Source: UBA4923 sp964486135
GTDB lineage: Bacteria; Bacillota; Clostridia; Saccharofermentanales; DTU023
Direction: 5' to 3'
Length of the DNA: 64,000 nt
NCBI GenBank assembly: GCA_964486135.1
Contig: CAZAKT010000004.1
Location: 1 to 64,000 of the forward strand
Below the pieces are notes generated by a model. That model saw nothing but the letters and a program-made list of their open reading frames with translations, did no database searches and was not told the origin of the DNA. The translations under genes were made by a program, and so were the position numbers. Below are positions 34,856-42,950 of the stretch, piece after piece. Position 1 is the first letter of the stretch; every line of letters starts with the position of its first letter.

Positions 34856-35896
34856 TCAGACACTTTCAGTCAGGCTCCTTGTGGCCTTCTTCTTGCGCAT
34901 ACTCCGAATCCGGTTCAAAGCGAGGACCAGGATTAAAACCCCACCCCAGATCAGGTTTCTGATGAAATTGTCAATGGTGGGAAAGATATTGAATCCCGAG
35001 GAAAGAACCTGGAGGATGAAAATTGCCAGGACCAGGTTGCTGACCTCGCCAAACCCTCCATTGGGGTCGACGCCTGCCAGCAGGCAGATGAGGATGGACT
35101 GGGAAATATAGGAATCTCCGGTTCTCGGAAGGATGGAGTTGAAGCGGGAGGCCATTATAATCCCACTGAAGGCCGACAACAAACCGGCCGTCATATAGGT
35201 CAGGATCAGGTGCCGCTTGACGTTGATACCCGAGAAAATGGCCGAGGTTTGATTTGACCCCAGCATGGTCAGCGAGAAACCAAAGGAGGTCTTCTTGAGC
35301 AAGAGGGTCAGCAGGATCGCAAAAATGACAAAGAGCAAAAAGGCGATTGGGATCATATCATTGAAAATAGTCCGGTTGAGGTATTTGGATATGACCGTTG
35401 GGATCCCCGTGAGGGTCGATCCCTTGGTCAAAGCGACCGACATCCCCAGAAACAGGTTCATGGAAGCCAGCGTCGCCACCATAGGCGGGACGTTGAGCGA
35501 GGCGATCAGATAACCCGGCACAATCCCTGTGAGAAAGCCGATCAATAAGGTAACGAGGATAATGGCCAGGAGGACCAGGATCTCGGCAAAAACGGACATC
35601 TCATTTCCCGGCAGCAGGACCATAAACAATTTGCAGCTGATGATGGCTGAAAGGTTGGCCGAAGCGACCAGAGCCAGGTTAATCCCTCCCGACATGATGC
35701 AGATCATCATCCCCAGGGCGATGAAGGAATATTCCGGCGAGGATTTCAGCATGGAGACGAGGTAGGACTTTGTAAAAAAGACCTTTGGCTGCAAGACCAA
35801 CATTAGAAGGACCACGGTGATCAGAAAGATTACCAATTGGATTCTATTGGTGTCCCTCCCAAGCAAGCCCGACTGTCGCAATTTCAGTTTTTGCAT
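34856..35896 (-). CDS. Sugar ABC transporter permease (RbsC-like), system 2, second permease
   Basis: This 346-residue ribose-type permease has about ten helices and motif variants (MICIMSGGINLALVASANLSA; ILICLLAGVDPNGGFGE). It is distinct from the permease encoded just upstream, so system 2 likely uses a permease heterodimer, as seen in AI-2/Lsr- and rhamnose-type importers. The ATG at 35896 has AAGGAGG upstream and sits 10 bp after the first permease gene. Confidence 0.87.
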   Translation of the reverse strand: MQKLKLRQSGLLGRDTNRIQLVIFLITVVLLMLVLQPKVFFTKSYLVSMLKSSPEYSFIALGMMICIMSGGINLALVASANLSAIISCKLFMVLLPGNEMSVFAEILVLLAIILVTLLIGFLTGIVPGYLIASLNVPPMVATLASMNLFLGMSVALTKGSTLTGIPTVISKYLNRTIFNDMIPIAFLLFVIFAILLTLLLKKTSFGFSLTMLGSNQTSAIFSGINVKRHLILTYMTAGLLSAFSGIIMASRFNSILPRTGDSYISQSILICLLAGVDPNGGFGEVSNLVLAIFILQVLSSGFNIFPTIDNFIRNLIWGGVLILVLALNRIRSMRKKKATRSLTESV

Positions 35897-35906
35897 TATG
35901 TCCTCC

Positions 35907-36920
35907 TTAGGAAGCCAGCAGGTTCATGCTGATTCGCTTTCTTCTCCTGATCTCCGTGTAGGAAGAGAAAATGATGCCGAGCACGATCAGGACGCCTTCG
36001 ACAAATCTGCTCCAATGGGTCGGAATGCCGAGGAGAATGAGCGAATTGTTGACCATCATAAGCAGGAGAACGCCAAGGATGGCCCCTATGACTGTGCCCC
36101 GGCCCCCCGATAATCTTGTGCCCCCAAGTATCAAGGCGGCAATGATTTTCATTTCATAACCAATGAGCGAGGTGTGTTGAAGATTCCCGGCCATGACCAC
36201 CCTTACCATTCCGGTATAACCGGCCAAGGCTCCCATGAAGGTAAAAACGAAGAGGTTGATCGCCTTGATGTTGAAACCGATCCGCTCAGCTGCGACAGAA
36301 TCGCCGCCAAGGGCATAGATCCCCCGCCCCAGCATGGTGTAGCGGCTGATCACATAGACCAGGATAACGATAACCGGCATGGAGAGCGCGATAGTTGGCA
36401 TGACACTTGAGAGCCCCGTTTTACCCTCTTTTACCGAAAACAAGACTGAATCCTTAATCCCGAAGAGGGACTGGGGCAGGACGGGGATGGACCTGCTTTT
36501 GAGCACCCCCTGCATAAAGCCCAGGAAAATGCTGCTGGTCCCGATAGTGATGATGAAGGCCGAGAGCTTGAGCCAATTGACCAGGATGGCGTTAAACAAT
36601 CCCATGAGCAATCCCAGACAGGTCGCGATGACGAAGATTGTAAAGGCCGATTTAAATTCATAATTAATGGCCAGTACCGTCGCCGAATAGGAACTCAACA
36701 TGGCGATCGAAGGGAAGGAAACGTCAATCCCACCTGTCACAATACATAGGAGCAGACCCATGGCGAACATGGTAGGAACAACAATGGACCGGAGCGTGTC
36801 CACCATATTGTTGGCCGTGAAGAAAAGGCCGCTTTGGATTTGAATAATGATGGACAGCAAGACGATCGTCACCAAGGTGACAATCTCAATGCGGTTGAAA
36901 CTCTTCTTAATATTTATCAT
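35907..36920 (-). CDS. Sugar ABC transporter permease (RbsC-like), system 2, first permease
   Basis: The 337-residue permease shows the typical ribose-family motifs CIVTGGIDVSFPSIAMLS and ALILGGTRLSGGRGTVIG (ATPase-contact loop). The ATG at 36920 has AAGGGGA upstream. It pairs with the downstream permease to form the channel of importer 2. Confidence 0.88.
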   Translation of the reverse strand: MINIKKSFNRIEIVTLVTIVLLSIIIQIQSGLFFTANNMVDTLRSIVVPTMFAMGLLLCIVTGGIDVSFPSIAMLSSYSATVLAINYEFKSAFTIFVIATCLGLLMGLFNAILVNWLKLSAFIITIGTSSIFLGFMQGVLKSRSIPVLPQSLFGIKDSVLFSVKEGKTGLSSVMPTIALSMPVIVILVYVISRYTMLGRGIYALGGDSVAAERIGFNIKAINLFVFTFMGALAGYTGMVRVVMAGNLQHTSLIGYEMKIIAALILGGTRLSGGRGTVIGAILGVLLLMMVNNSLILLGIPTHWSRFVEGVLIVLGIIFSSYTEIRRRKRISMNLLAS

Positions 36921-36961
36921 TTCCCCTTCATCCCCGTGTATCCATAATCGACTTCCCGTCG

Positions 36962-38452
36962 TTAGCTGTATATCCGCTTGGTGAGGTCATCAATATTGGT
37001 CTCCGAACTCTGCAGATGATCAACTATCTGACCCCGCTTCATGATCAGGATACGGTTGCAGTTATGACACAGTTCCGGAATGTCGTCCGAGATAATAACA
37101 ATCGCGATGCCATGATCGTTGGCAAGTTTTCTCAAATACTGGTGAAGATCATACTTGGCCCCGATATCAACCCCGACCGTGGGTCCATTCAGGAGGAGGA
37201 GATTGGGACCGGCGTTAAGCCACCTCGCCAGGACCGTTTTCTGTTGATTACCCCCCGACAGGGTTGACACGGCGTCGTATTGGGAACCCAGCCTTATGGA
37301 CAGTTCTTTCTCCCATCTTGAGGTACCTTCAGTCAGCTTGCTCTCATCCACAAAGAGGCCTTTTACCATCTTGTTGATACTGGAAACGGCCAAATTCTTC
37401 CTTATGGCTTGTGGCAGGAAAAGGGCTTCGGATACACGATCCTCCGGCACATAGGCGATATTCTTCTTCCGCGCTACATAGGGGGCCTTGATTTTTTGCC
37501 TCACCCCATTGATCAGGATCTGGCCACTGGTGGGCTTGAAAAGGCCGAAAATAGTTTTGGCGACTTCGGCGCGACCCGAACCCAGAGGTCCCGTAATACC
37601 GAGTATCTCGCCCGGATACACCTCAAAGGAGACGTCGGTAAACCCTTTGCCCAGGCTCAAGTCTTCGACCTTGAGGGCCGGGATTGAATAGTCGATGTTC
37701 TCAGGCACAAAGCTGTCTTCGCTGATCACCCTGCCCGTCATATGCTGGATGAACTCTTTTTGATTTATCTCACGGGCTGAGCCGGTGAAGACATTTTTTC
37801 CATCCCGGATGATGGTGTAGTTTTCACTTATGGCAAATACTTCATTGATCTTGTGGCTGACGAAAAGAATTGAGATGCCATCCGCCTGCAACTTCTTGAT
37901 GACCTCGAAGAGGGTGTTGACTTCCTTTTCCGTCAGCGCCGTCGTAGCCTCATCCATGATGATCAGTTGCGCCTTATGCGTAATGGCACGACAAATGGCG
38001 ACCAGCTGCCGATCCGCGATCGGCAATTCCTCAAGGTAATCATCCAGCTTGAGATTGATATTCAATACTTCAATCGCTTCTTTGGCGATACGCCGGATTT
38101 CCTTCCAGTTGACCACTTTTCTTTTATCTGAAATCGCTGAACTGAGCGCGATGTTTTCTGCGACAGTAAGATTGGGAAAGACGGACAAGTCCTGGTAGAT
38201 AACGGCTATCCCTGCCTGAATAGACTCCAGGGGCGTGATCCTGGTGTAGGATTCCCCATTGATCGTCACCGTGCCGGAATCAGCCTGATAAAAACCGGAA
38301 ATAATTTTGATAAGGGTTGATTTCCCTGAGCCGTTCTCGCCTGCCAGACAGTGGATTTCGCCTCGACCAATCGTCAGATTGGCTTCGTCCAATGCCTGGA
38401 CTCCTCCAAAGGACTTGCTGACATTCTCAGCAACTAATAACGCTTCTGTCAC
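36962..38452 (-). CDS. Sugar ABC transporter ATP-binding protein (RbsA-like), system 2
   Basis: This two-domain ATPase of 496 residues has Walker A GENGSGKST in the first domain, a degenerate GPLGSGRAE in the second, and LSGGNQQKTV as the C-terminal signature. The second Walker B region reads LLLLNGPTVGVD: the usual Asp-Glu of LDEPT is replaced by Asn-Gly, so the second site is probably not catalytic. The start is the GTG at 38452 with GGAG upstream. A strong hairpin (38502-38529) separates it from the binding-protein gene. Confidence 0.88.
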   Translation of the reverse strand: MTEALLVAENVSKSFGGVQALDEANLTIGRGEIHCLAGENGSGKSTLIKIISGFYQADSGTVTINGESYTRITPLESIQAGIAVIYQDLSVFPNLTVAENIALSSAISDKRKVVNWKEIRRIAKEAIEVLNINLKLDDYLEELPIADRQLVAICRAITHKAQLIIMDEATTALTEKEVNTLFEVIKKLQADGISILFVSHKINEVFAISENYTIIRDGKNVFTGSAREINQKEFIQHMTGRVISEDSFVPENIDYSIPALKVEDLSLGKGFTDVSFEVYPGEILGITGPLGSGRAEVAKTIFGLFKPTSGQILINGVRQKIKAPYVARKKNIAYVPEDRVSEALFLPQAIRKNLAVSSINKMVKGLFVDESKLTEGTSRWEKELSIRLGSQYDAVSTLSGGNQQKTVLARWLNAGPNLLLLNGPTVGVDIGAKYDLHQYLRKLANDHGIAIVIISDDIPELCHNCNRILIMKRGQIVDHLQSSETNIDDLTKRIYS

Positions 38453-38501
38453 TATTTAATCTCCGCAAAACCCGGTCTATACCTTCAACCCCTGACGGAT
38501 T

Positions 38502-38529
38502 GTGGGGAGGGTAGACCTACCCTCCCCAC
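38502..38529 (-). other. Strong intercistronic stem-loop between binding-protein and ATPase genes
   Basis: A perfect 12-bp stem (GTGGGGAGGGTA / TACCCTCCCCAC) with a GACC loop follows the binding-protein stop by about 20 nt. There is no U-tract on the minus strand. It likely protects the upstream mRNA or partly attenuates transcription so that the binding protein is made in excess. Confidence 0.7.
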
Positions 38530-38548
38530 TTGGGTCATTGATATTAAA

Positions 38549-39613
38549 CTAGAAATCGTACTGATCCATATTCTCAGCTGTAATAATGATCCAGCCTGAA
38601 CCGGTGATCAGCTTGCCATCAACACCTATGCTCTCGAAGCCCTCAACTCCCAGATCCGCGCCAGGGACGAGCTCATCCCTCTTGCCGTCGAGAATCATCT
38701 CACCGACCCGGCACATGAGGTAGCCGGAGTCAGCGGGATCCCAGGCCATAACCCAGGGGCAGACGCCGGACTTCAGCTCTTCCTCGGACACCGAGGCAAA
38801 GGAGCATCCCATAACCTTACAGGTATCCTGCAGGCCAAGCTCAACGATCGCCTTGCCGATGCCGGCCGGATCGTAGCTGTCTGTCACGTAGAAGCCCGCC
38901 AGGTCAGGATATTTTTTCAGAATTTCCTTGGCTCTCTCGTAGACGACATCCATGTTGGACTCGCCTTCGATCTTCTCTTCAGGAATGAGCTCGAGGCCAG
39001 GATAGTTTTCCTTGGCATGCTCGATGGCCGTGTCGGTCCACAGCTTATGCGTCGCGTTTCCGAGATAGGAGACAACAGTAACGTACTTGCCTTCGCCGCC
39101 AACGGATTTGGCGAACTCGTCCATCATAGCCTTGCCGAACCCGACATTGTCAAAGTTCTCGACGTCAAAATCGCAAACTTCCTGTTCGGGTGACTCATGG
39201 GTAATTACGATAATACCCTTGTCCATGGCCTGTTGGAGGATGGGCTCGATGATATCAGGATCGACCGGCACCACTCCGAGGACATCAATATCCTGAGCGA
39301 TCAGCTCTTCGATTATTGTGTATTGCTGCGCGGCATCAGTGACCGGCGGCCCCTTCATATAAGCCATATGGCCCGTATCATTGACGTATTTCACCAAGCC
39401 TTCTTCAAGGCGCAGGAACCACGGATCGGCAGTGTCTTTAACGACAATTGCCATATTATATTTCTTTTCCGGGGTCTCTGGATCAGTCGTATCCGGTACT
39501 TCCTCAGTTTCCGTCCCATCCGGTGCCTCCGTTTTGGAACCGTCTTCGGACGCGCAGGCTGTGAAGGACAGCAAGAGGAGCAACGCCAAAAGAATTACAA
39601 GCAACTTTTTCAT
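38549..39613 (-). CDS. Sugar ABC transporter substrate-binding lipoprotein, system 2
   Basis: A lipoprotein signal (MKKLLVILLALLLLLSFTAC) is followed by a ~20-residue acidic Thr/Glu/Pro-rich linker and an RbsB/RhaS-like binding domain (NMAIVVKDTADPWFLRLEEG; VLGVVPVDPDIIEPILQQAMDKG). The ATG at 39613 has GAAAGGTG upstream; the longer frame has no support. It is the first gene of operon 2 behind a ~286-nt leader. A phosphorylatable fructosamine or its epimer is the expected ligand from operon context. Confidence 0.88.
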   Translation of the reverse strand: MKKLLVILLALLLLLSFTACASEDGSKTEAPDGTETEEVPDTTDPETPEKKYNMAIVVKDTADPWFLRLEEGLVKYVNDTGHMAYMKGPPVTDAAQQYTIIEELIAQDIDVLGVVPVDPDIIEPILQQAMDKGIIVITHESPEQEVCDFDVENFDNVGFGKAMMDEFAKSVGGEGKYVTVVSYLGNATHKLWTDTAIEHAKENYPGLELIPEEKIEGESNMDVVYERAKEILKKYPDLAGFYVTDSYDPAGIGKAIVELGLQDTCKVMGCSFASVSEEELKSGVCPWVMAWDPADSGYLMCRVGEMILDGKRDELVPGADLGVEGFESIGVDGKLITGSGWIIITAENMDQYDF

Positions 39614-39841
39614 TTTTTCACCTTTCTTCTGGTTTATTACCAACAGCAAAACCTTATTTTGTAGGCTTTGCTGACCCAACCTATATTTCAACCATGCCGC
39701 AATACTCGCTTCTGAATCCTATTTCAGGACTTCGCGCCGGCTTGGATCCGGTTCAGACGGCTGTGGACAGCCAGGAGAACAAGTCATACGTACTTATCAG
39801 CTTCCATTATATACTTTCCTGGTCCGCAAGCTCCCAGCCCC

Positions 39842-39856
39842 GGACCTGTCAGGTCC
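39842..39856. repeat. Perfect palindrome in the operon 2 leader
   Basis: GGACCTG and CAGGTCC form a perfect 7-bp inverted repeat around a single T, about 45 nt downstream of the predicted transcription start of operon 2 and 230 nt before the binding-protein ATG. It could be an operator or an RNA hairpin. Nothing else recognisable is seen in the rest of the 286-nt leader. Confidence 0.5.
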
Positions 39857-39890
39857 TGCATACCTCAAAAATTGCATTTCAGCTTTCAAG

Positions 39891-39935
39891 GGAACCTTCT
39901 AGAACAACTTAACATTATGCGGAATATCAGTCAAT
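39891..39935 (-). promoter_or_regulatory. Promoter/operator of frl operon 2 (conserved 45-bp block, copy B)
   Basis: On the minus strand TTGACT (39929-39934), a 17-bp spacer and TAAGTT (39906-39911) are followed by TTCTAGAA (39897-39904). It matches 42 of 45 positions of the block at 32161-32205, about 7.7 kb away, which is far more than promoter boxes alone would require. Confidence 0.8.
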
Positions 39936-40059
39936 ACAAAATGAACAAACATGAAAGTCCGGTATTGAAATGCACTAGTGAAAACCGCAAAACCAGGAAG
40001 TTCAATCCTGCCTTTTCGTCCAATCTTATTGGGCCTGACCGGGAAATTGAAGAAGCTCA

Positions 40060-40088
40060 TCTGGCACTCTCAGCTAAAGAGTGCCAGA
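40060..40088. promoter_or_regulatory. CIRCE-like HrcA operator upstream of hsp20
   Basis: CTGGCACTC, nine bases, then GAGTGCCAG form an inverted repeat whose core GCACTC-N9+-GAGTGC matches the CIRCE element (TTAGCACTC-N9-GAGTGCTAA) except in the outer bases. The symmetry extends one base further on each side. It lies 143 bp before the hsp20 ATG, suggesting repression by HrcA. Confidence 0.8.
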
Positions 40089-40230
40089 TTTCAAAATTCC
40101 TACAGATGGGTTTTCTTTTTTCTCCACAAACAGCCGCTAGACTGGTTAAAAGAAGAAATCACCGTGATCCCCTGCCTCTTGCCCGGGGTGGTCGGTTTCA
40201 CGGCAGAAAATGGAATAAGGAGGAAGAATT

Positions 40231-40659
40231 ATGTTTGATTTGATTCCCTACGGGCGGCGCGACCGCAGCCTGGTCGGCGATTTGAATCGCTGGTTGGGTG
40301 GTTCTTTCCTGCAGGATTTTGCTGGTGTGCGCGGATTTAAGGTTGATATCCAGGACAAGGGCGACCATTACCTTTTGGAGGCTGATCTGCCTGGGGCCAG
40401 GAAAGAGGATATCAAGATCAGCTTGGACGGCCAGTACCTGACCATCCGGGCCGAACAGAATATGGAAAAGAAGGAGGAGCGCAAGGACTATGTCTATCAG
40501 GAGCGTTCCTACGGATCCTGCTCCCGGAGCTTTGATGTGTCCGGTGTCAAGTCCGATGAGATCAAGGGCAAGTTTGCGGACGGTGTCCTGACACTCACCC
40601 TTCCCAAGCAGGAAGAGAAAAAAGAAGCCGGGACGATCGAGATCGAGATCGAGGACTGA
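40231..40659 (+). CDS. Hsp20/alpha-crystallin small heat-shock protein
   Basis: The 142-residue protein holds unfolding proteins in soluble form under stress. The alpha-crystallin domain spans ~35-130, with EADLPGARKEDIKISLDG early and the diagnostic FADGVLTLTLPK near the end. The ATG has AAGGAGG upstream. It is a single gene between a CIRCE-like operator and a strong terminator. Confidence 0.95.
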   Translation: MFDLIPYGRRDRSLVGDLNRWLGGSFLQDFAGVRGFKVDIQDKGDHYLLEADLPGARKEDIKISLDGQYLTIRAEQNMEKKEERKDYVYQERSYGSCSRSFDVSGVKSDEIKGKFADGVLTLTLPKQEEKKEAGTIEIEIED

Positions 40660-40683
40660 TCCCTCTTTCAATCAACCGCTGAG

Positions 40684-40708
40684 GGGCGCGTTCTACGCGC
40701 CCTTTTTT
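40684..40708 (+). terminator. Rho-independent terminator of hsp20
   Basis: A perfect 7-bp GC stem (GGGCGCG / CGCGCCC) with a TTCTA loop is followed by six T. It overlaps the last codons of the convergent hydrolase gene. Confidence 0.85.
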
Positions 40709-41466
40709 GATCCCTGCCGGTCGGTCATCCGGGCAAGCGAACGGAGTTCTTCCGACAGAAAGGCCTTATCTTTCGGAAGGTGGTATTTATGGTCTGAGTC
40801 CGCGAGCGTATGGAGGCGGATCCCGGGGTTGACTGCCAGGCAGGCGGCTGAGGCCGGTGACACGATCTCATCCTTTCCCGACTGGTACACATAGGTTGGG
40901 ACCGTGAGCTCCGGAATCCTTGACCGGATCCTCCTCATTTCGACAAGGAGCTCATAGTAGCGGGGAATGAAGCCCAAATACCGCCAGATCCTCCTGTCCG
41001 GCTCGATACTGTAAAGGGATTTCGCTGCCTGGATAGCAGGATCACCCTTATCGCCAAGCCCCAGGGCAGTCCTGATCGAGTGAGTTGCCGCCGTCGGCCT
41101 GGCCCTTACATTGAGAGGCACGGCGAGAAGGAAAAGACCCCTCACTTTCCCCGGAAGCCGCAGGCCTTGTTCAATGGCAAGCAAGGTTCCCATGGAATGG
41201 CCTACCAGGACGATGGATTCATGCCGGGCTGCCAGCTCGTCGACAACGCGGGTCACCTGCCCCTTCCAGGCCGCCATGGAAGAACGGGAAAAATCGAGGG
41301 TGCTGCCGCCATGTCCCTCAATAAGAATTGAGTGGATGGTCCAGCCTTCAGGCAGGCAGGCGTAGAAGTCCTGGAAGAAATTGGGTGATCCGCAAATGCC
41401 ATGAATAAACACAGCAGCCGTCTGGCTTCCCGGCACTTCGCGTCTGTATTCACGGTGTTCACCCAT
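40693..41466 (-). CDS. Alpha/beta-fold hydrolase (carboxylesterase / monoacylglycerol lipase-like)
   Basis: The 257-residue protein has the oxyanion motif FIHGICGSPNFF, the nucleophile elbow GHSMG (Ser near 97), a late Asp in YQSGKDEIVSP and a His in DSDHKYHLP, giving a complete catalytic triad. It likely cleaves short-chain esters or monoglycerides in the cytoplasm; no signal peptide is seen. The substrate is not predictable. It is a single gene whose stop lies within the hsp20 terminator. Confidence 0.85.
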   Translation of the reverse strand: MGEHREYRREVPGSQTAAVFIHGICGSPNFFQDFYACLPEGWTIHSILIEGHGGSTLDFSRSSMAAWKGQVTRVVDELAARHESIVLVGHSMGTLLAIEQGLRLPGKVRGLFLLAVPLNVRARPTAATHSIRTALGLGDKGDPAIQAAKSLYSIEPDRRIWRYLGFIPRYYELLVEMRRIRSRIPELTVPTYVYQSGKDEIVSPASAACLAVNPGIRLHTLADSDHKYHLPKDKAFLSEELRSLARMTDRQGSKKGA

Positions 41467-41494
41467 GCTTGCACACCCCGAATACCATTATAGG

Positions 41495-41722
41495 TCAAAT
41501 AGGAAGGGTGGAGATGAGGGGCTGACCTTCCCGGTTGACCAGTACGGTAAGCCCGCCACCGTAGCCCACCTTACGGTAGAGATAGTTTACCCCTGTCTCC
41601 CGGTCAACCCATATCTCAATGCCATCCACAACTCCCTGGGAATAGGTCTTGACAAATCGTTTCCCCCCGGACGGGTGCTCAAAATTGAAGTCACCCTCCG
41701 GCCTCCTCCTGAATAGGCTCAT
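41495..41722 (-). CDS. DUF6440 family small protein
   Basis: The 75-residue protein has the DUF6440 pattern: FVKTYSQGVVDGIEIWVD, then TGVNYLY and GYGGGLTVLV. The function is unknown. It is soluble, with mixed charge and a beta-rich composition. It lies between the aminotransferase and hydrolase genes on the same strand and may be expressed with them. Confidence 0.75.
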   Translation of the reverse strand: MSLFRRRPEGDFNFEHPSGGKRFVKTYSQGVVDGIEIWVDRETGVNYLYRKVGYGGGLTVLVNREGQPLISTLPI

Positions 41723-41752
41723 TGCTTGAACTCCTTATCCTGTCCAATCCTG

Positions 41753-42937
41753 TCAAACAAGCCTGGCAATCGCCCTCTCGATCCGGTCCATGGCTTCGAC
41801 AATATTTTCTAGTGAAATGGAATAAGTCAAGCGGACCGCTTGGGGGGCCTCAAAAGCGTTTCCGGGGATAATGGCTACTTCAGCCTCATCAAGCAGATAA
41901 TCCGCCAGGGCAGAGCTGTCTTCAATCAGCCTTCCGTCAACTTGCGTCCCGAAAAGACCCGAGACATCGGGAAAGAGGTAAAAGGCCCCATCTGGGAAGG
42001 GACAACGAATCCCGGGCAGGGCACTCACTCGCTTATAGAGGTAATCCCGCCTTTCTTCGAATGCTTTTCGCATTTCCTCGACGTAGCTGTCGCAGGACTC
42101 CAAGGCCTCCAGCGCCGCCCATTGAACAAAGGAGGTCGGATGGGATAGGGTGTGTCCCTGGATGGCTGACATACCCTTGATGATTTCTTTGGGAGCGGCG
42201 GCATAGCCCAAGCGCCAGCCGGTCATAGAGTAGGCCTTGGAAAAGCCGTTGACAGTCACCGTCCTGGCCTTAATTTCTGGTGAAAAGGAAGCGATGCTGA
42301 TGTGCGGCTTGTCGCCATAGATCAGTTTTTCATAGACTTCATCCGTTATGATAAAAAAATCGTACTTAAGGGCAAGGTCCGCCACTTGGCGAAGACTTGC
42401 CTCGGAATAAACGGCGCCGGTCGGATTGTTGGGACTGTTGATCAATAAAATGCGTGTTTTCGGCGTGATGGCGGCCTCAATCGCCTCTGGATCCAGCTGA
42501 TTATCCTCTGTCACGGGGACCAGCACGGGAACGGCACCCGCCAGCTTGACCATCTCAACGTAACTCACCCAGCAGGGGGTGGGGATGATCACCTGATCTG
42601 ATGGATTGCAAAGCGCTTGGAGAGCCAGAGTCAATACATATTTGGCACCTACTGAAAAAAGTATCTCGTCAATTGAGCAATCAATTTTATTTTCTTCAAG
42701 TAGTTTGCCGGCAACCGCCTTGCGTAGCTCGGGAATGCCCGGCGTCTGTGTGTACTTGGTCTTGCCTTCCTGCATGGCCTTGTAGGCCGCTTCTATAACC
42801 GGAGGCGGCGTGTTGAAGTCGGGCTCCCCACCATTCAGTGGGATAATTTTTTTACCTTCCGCCCTCAACTGAGCGACCTTGCTATTAAGTTCCAGCGTCT
42901 GTGATGGCGCCATCTTCCGAATACGTTCTGAGATCAT
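41753..42937 (-). CDS. Pyridoxal phosphate aminotransferase (aspartate aminotransferase class I)
   Basis: This is a fold-type I PLP enzyme of 394 residues. LNGGEPDFNTPP is at the N-terminus, INSPNNPTGAVY near 170, DEVYEKLIYG near 205 and the PLP-lysine motif VNGFSKAYSMTGWRLGYA near 235. It transfers the amino group of aspartate or a similar amino acid to 2-oxoglutarate. The ATG at 42937 has GAGAGGTG upstream and lies 13 bp after the PEP carboxykinase stop, so an operon around the oxaloacetate node is likely. Confidence 0.92.
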   Translation of the reverse strand: MISERIRKMAPSQTLELNSKVAQLRAEGKKIIPLNGGEPDFNTPPPVIEAAYKAMQEGKTKYTQTPGIPELRKAVAGKLLEENKIDCSIDEILFSVGAKYVLTLALQALCNPSDQVIIPTPCWVSYVEMVKLAGAVPVLVPVTEDNQLDPEAIEAAITPKTRILLINSPNNPTGAVYSEASLRQVADLALKYDFFIITDEVYEKLIYGDKPHISIASFSPEIKARTVTVNGFSKAYSMTGWRLGYAAAPKEIIKGMSAIQGHTLSHPTSFVQWAALEALESCDSYVEEMRKAFEERRDYLYKRVSALPGIRCPFPDGAFYLFPDVSGLFGTQVDGRLIEDSSALADYLLDEAEVAIIPGNAFEAPQAVRLTYSISLENIVEAMDRIERAIARLV

Positions 42938-42950
42938 AGTCACCTCTCCA

